NCBI GenBank assembly: GCA_025642075.2
Contig: JAODUO010001795.1
Coordinates: 7,501 to 71,500 of the forward strand
Direction of reading: 5' to 3'
Source of the DNA: Ridgeia piscesae
Lineage: Eukaryota > Annelida > Polychaeta > Sabellida > Siboglinidae
DNA length: 64,000 bases
Program-made: the position numbers and the translations under genes
Shown here: in pieces, positions 11,141 to 22,082 of the stretch
Position numbering within the stretch: position 1 is the stretch's first letter
Layout: each line of letters starts with the position of its first letter
The notes under the pieces: model-generated
Database searches by the model: none
Told to the model about the DNA's origin: nothing
The model's input: the letters and a program-made list of their open reading frames with translations, nothing else

Positions 11141-14100
11141 GTGATTTGTCACTTGTGGTACTGGGTTATTGTCATTCACGCGTGATAATACGTACTGGAC
11201 TATGTTTGATCACTTGTGATACTGGGTTATGGTCATTCACATGTGATAATACCTACTGGACAATGGCTGTTCACTTGTGATACTGGGTTATGGTCATTCA
11301 CACGTGATAATACGTACTGGACAATGGTTGTTCACTTGTGATACTGGGTTATGGTCATTCACAGTGATAATACGTACTGGACTATGGTTGTTCACTTGTG
11401 ATACTGGGTTATGGTCACTCACATGTGATAAGACCTACTGGACAATGGCTGTTCACTTGTGATACTGGGTTATGGTCATTCACACGTGATAATACGTACT
11501 GGACAATGGTTGTTCACTTGTGATACTGGGTTATGGTCACTCACATGTGATAATACGTACTGGACTATGGTTGTTCACTTGTGATACTGGGTTATGGTCA
11601 TTCACATGTGATAATACGTACTGGACTATGGTTGTTCACTTGTGATACTGGGTTATGGTCATTCACATGTGATAATACGTACTGGACTAAGGTTGTTCAC
11701 TTGTGATCCTGGGTTATGGTCACTCACATGTGATAAGACCTACTGGAATATGGTTGTTCACTTGTTATACTGGGTTATGGTCATTTACATGTGATAAACC
11801 TACTGGACTATGGTTGTTCATTTTTGATACTGGGTTATGGGCACTCCATGTGATAAGACCTTTCTGGAATATGGTTGTTTACTTGTGATACTTTGGGTTT
11901 TGGTCATTTACATGTGATAAAGTTTCTGGACTAAGGTTGTTCACTTGTGATACTGGGTTATGGTCATTTACATGTGATAAACCTACTGGAATATGGTTGG
12001 GTTTACTTGTGATACTGGGTTATGGTCACTCACATGTGATAAACCTACTGGAATATGGTTTTCACTTGTGATACTGGGTTATGGTTTATTTACATGTGAT
12101 AAACCAAATGGACTATGGTTGTTCACTTGTGATACTGGGTTATGGTCATTTACATGTGATAAACCAAATGGACTAAGGTTGTTCACTTGTGATACTGGGT
12201 TATGGTCACTCACATGTGAAAACCTACTGGACAAAGGTTTTTCACTTGTGATACTGGGTTATGGTCATTTACATGTGATAAACTACTGGACTAAGGTTGT
12301 TCACTTGTGATCCCGGGTTATGGTCATTTACATGTGATAAACCTACTGGAATATGGTTGTTCACTTGTTATACTGGGTTATGGTCATTTACATGTGATAA
12401 ACCTACTGGACTATGGTTGTTCATTTTTGATACTGGGTTATGGTCACTCACATGTGATAAACCTACTGGACTATGGTTTTTCACTTGTGAACTGGGTTAT
12501 GGTCACTCACATGTGAAAGAAACTGGACTAAGGTTGTTCACTTGTGATACTGGGTTATGGTCATTTACATGTGATAAACCTACTGGAATATGGTTGGGTT
12601 TACTTGTGATACTGGGTTTTGGTCATTTACATGTGATAAACCTACTGGAATATGGTTGTTCACTTGTGATACTGGGTTATGGTCACTCCATGTGATAAAC
12701 TTTCTGGACTATGGTTGTTCACTTGTGATACTTGGGGTTTTGGTCATTTACATGTGATAAACCAAATGGACTATGGTTGTTCACTTGTGATACTGGGTTA
12801 TGGTCATTTACATGTGATAAACCTACTGGACTAAGGTTGTTCACTTGTGATACTGGGTTATGGTCACTCACATGTGATAATCTTACTGGACTATGGTTGT
12901 TCACTTGTGATACTGGGTTATGGTCACTCACATGTGATAAGACCAACTGGACTATGGTTGTTCACTTGTGATACTGGGTTATGGTCACTCACAAAGTGAT
13001 AAACCAAATGGACTATGGTTGTTCACTTGTGAATTTATGGCCCCCGGGAAAACCAACTGGCTTGGTTTTTCAGGGGGAAATGGGTTTGGCCCCCAAAGGG
13101 GAAAAACCAACCCACTATCTGTTACCCGGAAATGGGTTATGGTCATTTACATGTGAAAACCTACTGGACTATGGCGGGTTTACTTGTGATACTGGGTTAT
13201 GGTCATTTACATGTGATAAACCTACTGGAATATGGTTGTTCACTTGTGATACTGGGTTATGGTCACTCGCATGTGATAAGACTTACTGGACTATGGTTGT
13301 TCACTTGTGATACTGGGTTATGGTCACTCACATGTGATAAGACCAACTGGACTATGGTTGTTCACTTGTGATACTGGGTTATGGTCACTCACATGTGATA
13401 AACTGACTGGACTAAGGTTGCTCAATTGTGATACTGGGTTATGGTCACTCACATGTGAAAGGGCCAAATGGAATATGGGTTTTTCACTTGTGATACTGGG
13501 TTATGGTCACTCACATGTGAAAGACCCACTGGACTAAGGGTTTTTCACTTGTGATACTGGGTTATGGTCACTCCATGTGATAATCTACTGGAATAAGGTT
13601 GTTCACTTGTGATACTGGGTTATGGTCATTTCCCTGTGATAAGACCCAAATGGACTAAGGTTGTTCACTTGTGATACTGGGTTAGGGGCACTCCATGTGA
13701 TAAACTACTGGACTAAGGTTTTTCACTTGTGATACTGGGTTATGGTCACTCCATGTGAAAGACCTACTGGACTAAGGTTGTTCACTTGTGATACTTGGGG
13801 TTTTGGTCACTCCATGTGAAAGACCTTTCTGGACTATGGTTGTTCACTTGTGATACTTGGGGTTTTGGTCATTTCCCTGTGATAAGACCCAAATGGACTA
13901 AGGTTTTTCACTTGTGATACTGGGTTATGGTCATTTCCCTGTGATAAACTACTGGACTAAGGTTGTTCACTTGTGATACTGGGTTATGGTCATTTCCCTG
14001 TGATAAACGACTGGACTAAGTTGTTTACTTGTGATACTGGGTTATGGTCATTTCCCTGTGATAAGACATACTGGACTAAGGTTGTTCACTTGTGATACTG

Positions 14101-15126
14101 GGTTAGGGTCACTCGCATGTGATAAGACATACTGGACTAAGGTTGTTCACTTGTGATACTGGGTTATGGTCACTCGCATGTGATAAGACATACTGGACTA
14201 AGGTTGTTCACTTGTGATACTGGGTTATGGTCACTACTGGACTATGGTTGTTCACTTGTGATACTGGGTTATGGTCACTCACATGTGATAAGACTACTGG
14301 ACTATGGTTGTTCACTTGTGATACTGGGTTATGGTCACTCACATGTGATAATACTACTGGACTATGGTTGTTCACTTGTGATACTGGGTTATGGTCACTC
14401 ACATGTGATAAGACTACTGGACTAAGGTTGTTCACTTGTGATACTGGGTTATGGTCACTCACATGTGATAAGACCTACTGGAATATGGTTGTTCACTTGT
14501 GATACTGGGTTATGGTCACTCGCATGTGATAAGACTTACTGGACTATGGTTGTTCACTTGTGATACTGGGTTATGGTCACTCACATGTGATAAGACTACT
14601 GGACTATGGTTGTTCACTTGTGATACTGGGTTATGGTCACTCACATGTGATAAGACCTACTGGACTATGGTTGTTCACTTGTGATACTGGGTTATGGTCA
14701 CTCACATGTGACAAGACCTACTGGACTATGGTTGTTCACTTGTGATACTGGGTTATGGTCACTCACATGTGATAATACGTACTGGACTATGGTTGTTCAC
14801 TTGTGATACTGGGTTATGGTCACTCACATGTGACAAGACTTATTTGACTAAGGTTGTTCACTTGTGATACTGGGTTATGGTCACTCACATGTGATAAGAC
14901 CTACTGGAAACTATGGTTGTTCACTTGTGATACTGGGTTATGGTCACTCGCATGTGATAAGACATACTGGACTATGGTTGTTCACTTGTGATACTGGGTT
15001 ATGGTCACTCACTTGTGATAAGACGTACTGGACTAATGGTTGTTCACTTGTGATACTGGGTTATGGTCACTCACTTGTGACAAGACCTACTGGACAATGG
15101 TCATTCACTTGTGATATTGGGCTATG
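11141..15126. repeat. 61-bp satellite array (about 65 copies)
   Basis: Each unit contains GTTCACTTGTGATACTGGGT, TATGGTCACTCACATGTGAT and AAGACCTACTGGACTATG. The unit is itself an ancient dimer: TCACTTGTGATA...CTGG-TTATGGT is paralogous to TCACATGTGATA...CTGGACTATGGT. TCACATGTGA is a perfect 10-bp palindrome with an E-box-like core. Copies at both ends are clean, whereas about 11.88-14.1 kb contains many small indels and homopolymer changes that look like consensus error. All open frames here are repeat products. Confidence 0.97.
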
Positions 15127-15460
15127 GCTTTGTTAAGTCAACCCATTCAAACAATGTTTTATCGCATATTTTTATTAGTTTTATTAACATAAATTAAATT
15201 AATGTTTATATAAAAAAGAAATGGAGTTAATTTCGTGCTCATTTGCTCACGGCCATTCACTCGTCTTGTTCACTCGATACAGTCGACATACAATTCTGAA
15301 CTGTGACAAATCAGTTATAAAACTCACTGAGCGACGAATATTCACTGATCATTTTCACAAAGTTACGGGTAATCACATCTTAACATGATTCTTATCACAC
15401 TTTGGTCATTTATTATTTTATTATATAAAGTAGCTAGGTAAGACATGCTCGGGTGCTCTG
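15127..15460. other. AT-rich spacer after the satellite
   Basis: Nothing recognisable is present. Several isolated TCACT words suggest very old satellite debris. Confidence 0.4.
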
Positions 15461-15464
15461 GGGG

Positions 15465-15590
15465 GAAGCCGGGGGACCATATCCATGGAGGGAATCTGGC
15501 TGGGGCCACATGGCATGAAACTTAATCTAGTTCAATCTGGCGGACCGTATCCGTTGAATTGAAACACGCTAACTCTGGGAACCACATGCA
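15465..15590. repeat. Interspersed repeat, copy related to 19755-19835
   Basis: It shares GGGGGACCATATCCATGGAG, GAATCTGG and GGGAACCACATGC-like words, in order, with 19755-19835. The two copies have a few indels. The family is unknown. Confidence 0.5.
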
Positions 15591-15652
15591 ATAATAGTTT
15601 ATTATCTGTATTTTAATGATAGAATGAACTTACACTCTTGGTCGTGTTACAG

Positions 15653-15951
15653 GGAAACCGACAGGGAGCGAGAATAATGGTTCACAAACGCCTGTTTCTG
15701 AAGCTGTATGCCATCGTGGCAGCGACAAAACAAAAATGCTGAAGGCAAGACCATCAAGGGTTTTCGTTGTCTTTATTCGACAGTCGCGCCGGCGGAAACT
15801 GCTGAATAGGAACGGATACTGTCGGACATACGAACGACATCGTCCTGCTTTGTCGACTCGCATCACCGCGTACGTTCGTCCGACGTCCACGTTCGTTATC
15901 GTGCGACATAAATTCGTGCAAAACGTCCGTTGGTCACTAGATCTACGCTGA
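15653..15951 (+). CDS. Possible terminal exon (candidate 3), or open frame in a repeat
   Basis: After an acceptor-like TCGTGTTACAG, about 100 codons stay open, beginning (G)KPTGSENNGSQTPVSEAV and ending at TGA (15949-15951). The phase is 1, as for candidates 1 and 2. The second half, from about 15815, belongs to an interspersed repeat also found at 17345, 17740 and 18700, so the frame may be fortuitous. No protein family was recognised. Confidence 0.2.
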
Positions 15952-16195
15952 CAATGTACCGGACTGTAAACTGACCTATCCGCACTGAACTGTTACTTAG
16001 CAAAAGTTCAATCAAGACATAAAACAACTGGTTTTGAACACATAGTTCGTTCGAACATCTGTCGTGTATTTGGTAGACACTGGAACTGCCAAAACGGTTT
16101 CTTTGTGGCAAAAACATGAGACACAATTCAAAAGAGACAACATTTTGTAAGCGGGAATGTTTGCTTTATGGTGCTTAATAAAGGTTCTATTCAAT
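15815..16195 (+). repeat. Interspersed repeat, copy A
   Basis: It is homologous to 17345-17690 through CGGACAT-CGA-GACATC, GTACGTTC-TCCG, GTTATCGTGCGA, GAACTGTT-CT-AGCAAAA-TTCA and TTTGTGGCAAAAACAT-AGACA. It ends near an AATAAA at about 16178, which may be a poly(A) signal. The function is unknown. Confidence 0.55.
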
Positions 16196-16384
16196 CAATA
16201 TTTATAAAGTCATTGTAATTATGTGTACACCATCCGTACGTGTTTCACGGTAAAACCACATGCGGATATACGAACTTAACTAAAAGGATAGAAAATGCAA
16301 TTACTTTGCTCTGAAAATGACAAGCATGTGCAAGCCTATTGCTGTGTCCCAATTCCCGTGATGCGTCTGTCCATACATTCGCTA
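16196..16384. other. Unassigned sequence
   Basis: No feature is supported. Confidence 0.4.
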
Positions 16385-16459
16385 TTAAGGTTACCTCGCT
16401 AGTACAACCACTTAGGCCCAGTCCCGTGGGTGTCCTTCATAGCGAGGTTCCACTGTACG
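16385..16459. mobile_element. Pogo/Tigger-like transposon end remnant
   Basis: The segment ends with ATAGCGAGGTTCCACTGTA, which resembles the inverted terminal repeat of pogo/Tigger-type elements (CAGTGGAACCTCGCTAT on the other strand, next to TA). The same strand also has ACCTCGCTAGTACAA upstream, as in the subterminal part of such elements. No transposase and no second end were found. Confidence 0.45.
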
Positions 16460-17344
16460 TCGGCCCACACACGTTAACTGTAAACGAGTTACAATCTAAC
16501 CATGCGCAACTACAATCAACTGTAATGACTCCCGTTGTTCATATAATTAAAGTACAGCCATATATAGGTATGTTAGACCAGAGACAGGTCTTTATTCACA
16601 CACCCAAGCCAGGTGCACGGCCCCAAGACGGTAAAGGTGACACTGGCCTGTCGATGTCAATCCCCATGTCTTGTGTGCAACAATGTAACATTTCTTTCCG
16701 AACAAAGATTAGTACATCGGAATATACAGTAGACAGACCAGTGTATATACACGCCACAGTCACTGTTATTAATGGCATTGCTTGGCTACACAGTCCACGT
16801 GCAATAGCACACTCTTATTAGTGTAATAGCATCCTCGCAGATCGAGTCTTATTGGAGCTCGGACAATTCGACCAGAGGGGTACGGGTCGGCTCTACAAAA
16901 CGAACTGTTGTCTGACGTTGTGGCGTCGATGAGTTGTCAAGGTTCTCATCGTGCCGGGGGTTATCGTCGTCACCGCGTGTCAACAGGTTGTCTCTGTTTT
17001 CTCGCGGATGTCCCGTCGAGTACGTCGTAGAATTATGGAGGTGGCTAGTTGCTATGCCCCCGGGTCCCCTCCACGTACAAATGCATGCAAACGCCTGATG
17101 TCAATCTTGTCAAACGTACCTTTAATCTAACTGAATCTAATTGAATATAATCTAACTTAACCTTAACCCTAATACTAACCCTAAAGTATGTATTCATTCG
17201 ACGATGGCACCAACAAAACAGCTGCGGCGGACGCGGTGACCACACGAACGTGATGAAGATCCGGTTCTTGCCGCGGTCCGAGGCGGTCGACACCACAATC
17301 GACCAACCTCATCACAAACATGTCTTAGCGTTGACGCCGATGTA
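16460..17344. other. Unassigned sequence with telomere-like words
   Basis: No gene is supported. An open frame over 16339-16821 lacks an ATG start and any recognisable protein. Around 17155-17185 there is a short run of TAACCCTAA-type words (CTTAACCCTAATACTAACCC), resembling degenerate interstitial telomere repeat. CpG density is raised at 16.9-17.35 kb. Confidence 0.4.
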
Positions 17345-17690
17345 CAATGTCGGACATGCGACGACATCATTCTGCTTCGTCGACACCGTGTACGTTCTTC
17401 CGCCCCCACATATGTTATCGTGCGATGTAACTTTGTATCGATGATTAGACGTACGTCAATACTAAACATATACAATACACTGACATATGCGTCACGGGAA
17501 CTGTTGCTGAGCAAAATTTCAGTCACAACATCGAAATGGGATGCTGAACACATGGTTCGTTTGTGCATTCCGTCGTGCATTTTGTAGACAAATGGGCAAA
17601 CATTGTGGCAAAAAACATTAGACATAATTTTTTAAATGACAAATGGGGCGCGCGAATGTTTGAATTATGAAATGTTAATAGACACTGTTT
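17345..17690 (+). repeat. Interspersed repeat, copy B
   Basis: This is a diverged homologue of 15815-16195. It retains TTATCGTGCGATGTAA, GGAACTGTTGCTGAGCAAAA and CATTGTGGCAAAAAACATTA. It is followed directly by the 363-bp duplicated segment. Confidence 0.55.
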
Positions 17691-17710
17691 AATTAACCTT
17701 TAGTAAGGTA

Positions 17711-18073
17711 TTGCCATATTTTGAGGAAATCATACAGATAATGCACAGTAACACTAACATATGCACAAACTTTAAGGAACAAAAGGACATCGTCGACAGA
17801 CATCAAGGCGAGGTCTGCGTCCTTACAACGTCCACATGCTTATACATACGTCATGGTGCGACACATTTGTGCGAAGAAATCGTCGGTGATTAAAGACCTA
17901 CGCCAATAGTACAGCGAACCGTAAATGGACATATGCATATTGATCAAGCAGATTTAGTTAACACACTTTTATATTTAATACACTTTTTTATAGTTAACAC
18001 TTTTTATAATTGCGTAATAAACTGTCAACGAAATACAACTACGTCCTAAAATCGATTACATGTTGTTTGAATG
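17711..18073 (+). repeat. 363-bp direct duplication, copy 1
   Basis: It matches 18672-19034 at a constant offset of 961 bp with roughly ten substitutions and no indels seen. It contains AGGACATCGTCGACAG, ACGTCCACATGCTTATACAT and CATATGCATATTGATCAAGC. A weak match to copies A and B (GACATCGT, ACGTCCAC, TGTGCGA) suggests a common family. Confidence 0.9.
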
Positions 18074-18671
18074 GATAACAAAGTACTTTGTAATGTAGAC
18101 TTTTTTAATAACCCTGTCAACATAATTATTTCATATAATTCGTACGCGGAGTTTCTAGTTTGGGCTCGGCCTGTATTAGGCATGGTCATGAATATTCGGT
18201 TCAAGTTGTCAGACTTCGGCTTTATCCGACAAGTTCACTGTGTTTAAGTCAACGGTCTTTGCGTGGTTCACTGCCCGTGCATGACTTATTTATTATAATG
18301 AGGCAGAATAATTAATCACCCACGCAGTAGCAAGCTATGATTCACATACAGTTATGTATTGTCTTGTTGCGCAGATAACATCTAAGTAAAGTATTTACTT
18401 GTAAGACAAAATTAGCTGTACTTAGTAGTACTTATACGAAATTACAGATAAGCTTAAAAAGAATCGCTTTGACACCAGTTGAAGTATTGCAGAGCCGGTA
18501 TGGTGAAAACAATAACAAGCTGTAACAGACTTCAGCCATCGTCATCACGTTCTCTGGGAAAAAGCCATACGGCTATCACGGTCACAGCACTAAGGCTATA
18601 GGGCGTGCAAGTCTCGCGCGCGAAAAGACTGGGGGCAGGATGTCATATACCATTGTTAAATTAACTTTGTT
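18074..18671. other. Spacer between the duplicated segments
   Basis: About 600 bp without a recognisable gene. If the duplications were LTRs this would be the internal region, but no primer-binding site, polypurine tract or coding sequence is apparent. Confidence 0.4.
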
Positions 18672-19034
18672 TTGCCATATTTTGAGCAAATCATACAGAT
18701 AATGCACAGTAACACTGACATATGCACAAACTTTAAGGAACAAAAGGACATCGTCGACAGTCATCAAGGCGAAGTCTACGTCCTTCCAACGTCCACATGC
18801 TTATACATACGTCATGGTGCGACACATTTGTGCGAAGAAATCGTCGGTGACTAAAGACCTACGCCAATAGTACAGCGAACCGTAAATGGTCATATGCATA
18901 TTGATCAAGCAGATTTAGTTAACACACTTTTATATTTAATACACTTGTTTATAGTTAACACTTTTTATAATTGCGTAATAAACTGTCAACGAAATACAAC
19001 TACGTCCTAAAATCGATTACATGTTGTTTGAATG
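18672..19034 (+). repeat. 363-bp direct duplication, copy 2
   Basis: This copy is about 97 percent identical to 17711-18073. Flanks diverge at once on the right and within about 20 bp on the left. Confidence 0.9.
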
Positions 19035-19754
19035 TGATTAAAAAAGACTTTGTAATGATATAATGTTTATCGAATAACCACAACGTATCTTATGTCAATG
19101 TAATTATACGCAAATTTCCCGTATAGAAGACATATATCGTAGTTCTAGTTAAGATTCTGCACTATCTGCACAAACGTAAACGCTATGTGTCTATGATAAG
19201 TGTGATCAGACTCAGAAATTACAGGTAGTCAGCAACATTTACGATACAGTAAACGCTAGTGAACACAAGTACAGTATTATGAACTGATTTCCTAGTATTC
19301 ACATCAAAGCTACAGACTGTCGTCACGTTGAATATATCTTGTGTCAGTCCCAATAGCTGTTGTCCCCAAAGCCATGATGTATCGTGACCCACTTGCAGGC
19401 CCTATTGGGTGGTCCTGTCTGTTGGGTTAAAGGCATTATGTTGTAATGGTCTTCAGTTGTAATGTTCATGCTGGAGCTTAAGTGCAGGATAAAATGATTG
19501 CTAGTCACACGTTTTGGTGGACACATGGATTTTAACTGTTAAGCCAGTCTACAAACTTTTAAATGTATCTAATGACCTGAAATGGACTACAAACACACAT
19601 GTGACACCATTTTCACTAACTTTCAATGCATAACTAACAATATCTATGGTTTTGGAAGACCTTTTTTGCTCCTTCATTTTTTTACCCATCCACCCACATT
19701 TGTACCCGTCCATATTCGTTTTTACCCGTACAAATGACAGCTCAGGTAGCCTGG
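19035..19754. other. Unassigned intergenic sequence
   Basis: No supported feature. It is downstream of TMEM60 on the opposite strand. Confidence 0.4.
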
Positions 19755-19835
19755 GCTGAATCCAGGGGGACATATTCATGGAGCGAATCCAGAGTTGCTA
19801 ATTATGGGAACCACATGCCATACGTGAATCTTTGC
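19755..19835. repeat. Interspersed repeat, copy related to 15465-15590
   Basis: It carries GGGGGACATATTCATGGAGC, GAATCCAGAG and GGGAACCACATGCC in the same order as the 15.5-kb copy. Confidence 0.5.
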
Positions 19836-20544
19836 ATCTCTTAGACTTAGGGCAGAATTAAAACTTACCTAATAACCTTGACACAAATCACCTGTTGCAT
19901 GTATTTATATAATATATACATTGGCTATGTACACCTAGACTAGCCTCAAAATCTATATACATATACAATCATCATCATTGTGCAGCCGTAGCGTTCCGTG
20001 GTTTGGCGAAGGCTGTTTATTGTTTCCACATGTATAAATACATATACATGTAAAAATGTGTCACCAGCCACCACTGTTTCTGTTGTCAAAGGTACTGGAA
20101 TAAACATAACAAGTGCAATTCTTATGATATATAAACGTTAATAATGTACATCATATTATTGCCACTATCTGTCTCTGCCAATATTTTATAAAAATAACTT
20201 TGTTGACCATTTTCTCCAAATCTGCTTGATCACTCCCAATGCAGATGACGTGGCAATGGTAGTGGCAACACTGCAACTAACAGAAGTTATACAATCATCG
20301 CATCACATAGTCCAGATGAAACAAAAGTCCAGATGGTGGCATCTCCTGCAGTTGAGTTTGATTTTGGAACAGTCCTCAATTCTCTTCTAGCACGGATGGT
20401 TCCCCTCTGATTGCAGTTTGTTAATTCTGGTGGCAATATATTTGGTTCATGGCTTATCCGCTAAACAAGAACCGCTCAGACAAACACTTGATCTGCTTTC
20501 TCCGAAATATATTGTGATTCAAATATATAGATCCAGTTTCAACC
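19836..20544 (-). other. Probable 3' UTR and downstream region of TMEM60
   Basis: Read on the - strand this lies after the TMEM60 stop. A possible AATAAA (TTTATT on the + strand) is at about 20010. The 3' end cannot be fixed from sequence alone. Confidence 0.35.
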
Positions 20545-20937
20545 TCACGGAAAAAGCAAATTGAAGAGACTACGAGATGTTTCTCCAATGGCCATCAGCA
20601 ACAATGCCCACGCTGGACCAGCGACGATGTACAGTGACAGCGTTTGTTTGTACTGGAAGCGGACGCACACAAGTATCTCGAATACCAGTTTGAAGATGGT
20701 GGCGACGAGGAAGCACACTTTACGTAGCATCGTCATTTCGTTCCTGTCGTACCCATTCTTACAGTGTATGAGCATATTAAAGCCAATGTAAGCGAGCAAG
20801 ATGACATCGAATAACCACAACGGGATGAAGATGATAAACCAATTCCACTGCGCCTTGCCGTCGAGACGCAGCACAAGCAAGATGAGGAACAACAGCGCGA
20901 TAAACCAAGTAAACAACGCGCGGTGCAACACGGCCAT
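20545..20937 (-). CDS. TMEM60: Transmembrane protein 60 (TMEM60)
   Basis: One uninterrupted exon encodes 130 aa starting at an ATG (20935-20937). It begins MAVLHRALFTWFIALLFLIL and then LVLRLDGKAQWNWFIIFIP, closely matching the vertebrate TMEM60 start (LTW, LFLI-LVL-LD-KA-WNWF-IFIP-W-FD). Length agrees with the about 130-residue family. Four hydrophobic helices are visible at about residues 6-24, 31-54, 74-92 and 99-118. A short basic loop (HCKNGYDRNE) lies between the second and third. It is predicted to be a small multipass membrane protein; the molecular function of the family is not established to my knowledge. It is divergently paired with FAM221A, 596 bp apart. Confidence 0.92.
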   Translation of the reverse strand: MAVLHRALFTWFIALLFLILLVLRLDGKAQWNWFIIFIPLWLFDVILLAYIGFNMLIHCKNGYDRNEMTMLRKVCFLVATIFKLVFEILVCVRFQYKQTLSLYIVAGPAWALLLMAIGETSRSLFNLLFP

Positions 20938-21533
20938 CTTCTAGCTCTTTATGCCGGGGTCCAGGTTGTCAACATAATATCGCTCACGCCCGTACGCTCA
21001 GCGATTTTGTGTCATTATGGATGTGCTCCTCAGTTGCTTCAGCATAGAAGATCACATTGGTAACATACATGTTTCTTTTACCATGGTACCGGTCACAACC
21101 GCACAAACTACGGGGCTGTTTTCCGCAATTTAAAAAAAACGTACGGCTACAACAGCACTTCGCTCTGCCTAGATTAGTTTAATACAGAACTATATCATAG
21201 GTGGCGACATAAGCATTTCGATAGCACATCAATTATCTAATTTGAATTGAAGCACACTAGTTTTATGGTAGGTCAATGCTAAGGATATCGACATAAGGCG
21301 TAACTTGTACTTGAATTTACATAATGCATCCTAAAACAGTTATCATTAATAAAAAATCTTAAGGCAAACACGAGCGACGCGGAGCGTGCAATTATGAACT
21401 ATCAAATCACAAGCCTCGGTTTCGACAAATAACCAATGTAAACATCTTCGCCTTCTCAAGTTTAGTTGTGAGACACAAAAGCGGAGTAATCCATCGCTTA
21501 ACACTCACACAACCAGAAAAGTCAGCGGAGGCA
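20938..21533. promoter_or_regulatory. Shared intergenic region between TMEM60 and FAM221A
   Basis: These 596 bp separate two divergently transcribed start codons and should contain both promoters and 5' UTRs. A CCAAT box (AACCAATG) lies at about 21430, roughly 100 bp before the FAM221A ATG. No TATA box is clearly placed for either gene. Bidirectional promoter function is inference. Confidence 0.5.
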
Positions 21534-21610
21534 ATGTCCGACAGACAGTATCACCTGAAATTTGATGGCGACAAAGCTGCCGCTGTTGACGCTTACTTGG
21601 AATATCGAAG
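21534..21610 (+). CDS. FAM221A: FAM221A exon 1
   Basis: It starts MSDRQYHLKFDGDKAAAVDA and ends in EYR(R), with a GTTTGG donor. The ATG was chosen because homology to the family begins a few residues later and no conserved residues precede it. It ends in phase 2. Confidence 0.9.
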
Positions 21611-22018
21611 GTTTGGACTTGGCCTTAGCCTATACTATAGGCTAAGGCCATATATATTATACTACTGGCTATAGGCTACAGCCATAGGCTTAGCATGATA
21701 GCCGGTTTAGGCTTAGCCGGCCCGGCTTAGGCCACTAACTTTTTAGTTACTAAAGTTTAGCCTGAGGCTTAGCCTGGGACTAGGTCGTAGGACACTCATT
21801 CTGTCACTGTGTTAAAGTGTGTGTGACACTGACAATGTGTTCTTAAACTCACCCAGTCACTGTCAGTGTCGCTCTCAGTGACATCACTGTGTCTGCATGT
21901 GTTACTCAAGGCTCAAGCATTGTCAAACAATTATAACTATAGTTATAGTATAGTATAAGTTAGTCCCTGTGGGCGTGGCTGAGGTAGTAGCAATATACTC
22001 ACGCATGCATACACGCAC

Positions 22019-22082
<64 letters not shown>

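Noticed and set aside
16339..16821. 160-codon open frame
   Set aside because: It has no ATG start, overlaps a pogo-like transposon end, and resembles no known protein.
17711..19034. LTR retrotransposon built from the 363-bp direct repeats
   Set aside because: There are no TG...CA ends, target-site duplication, primer-binding site or coding region in the 600-bp interior.
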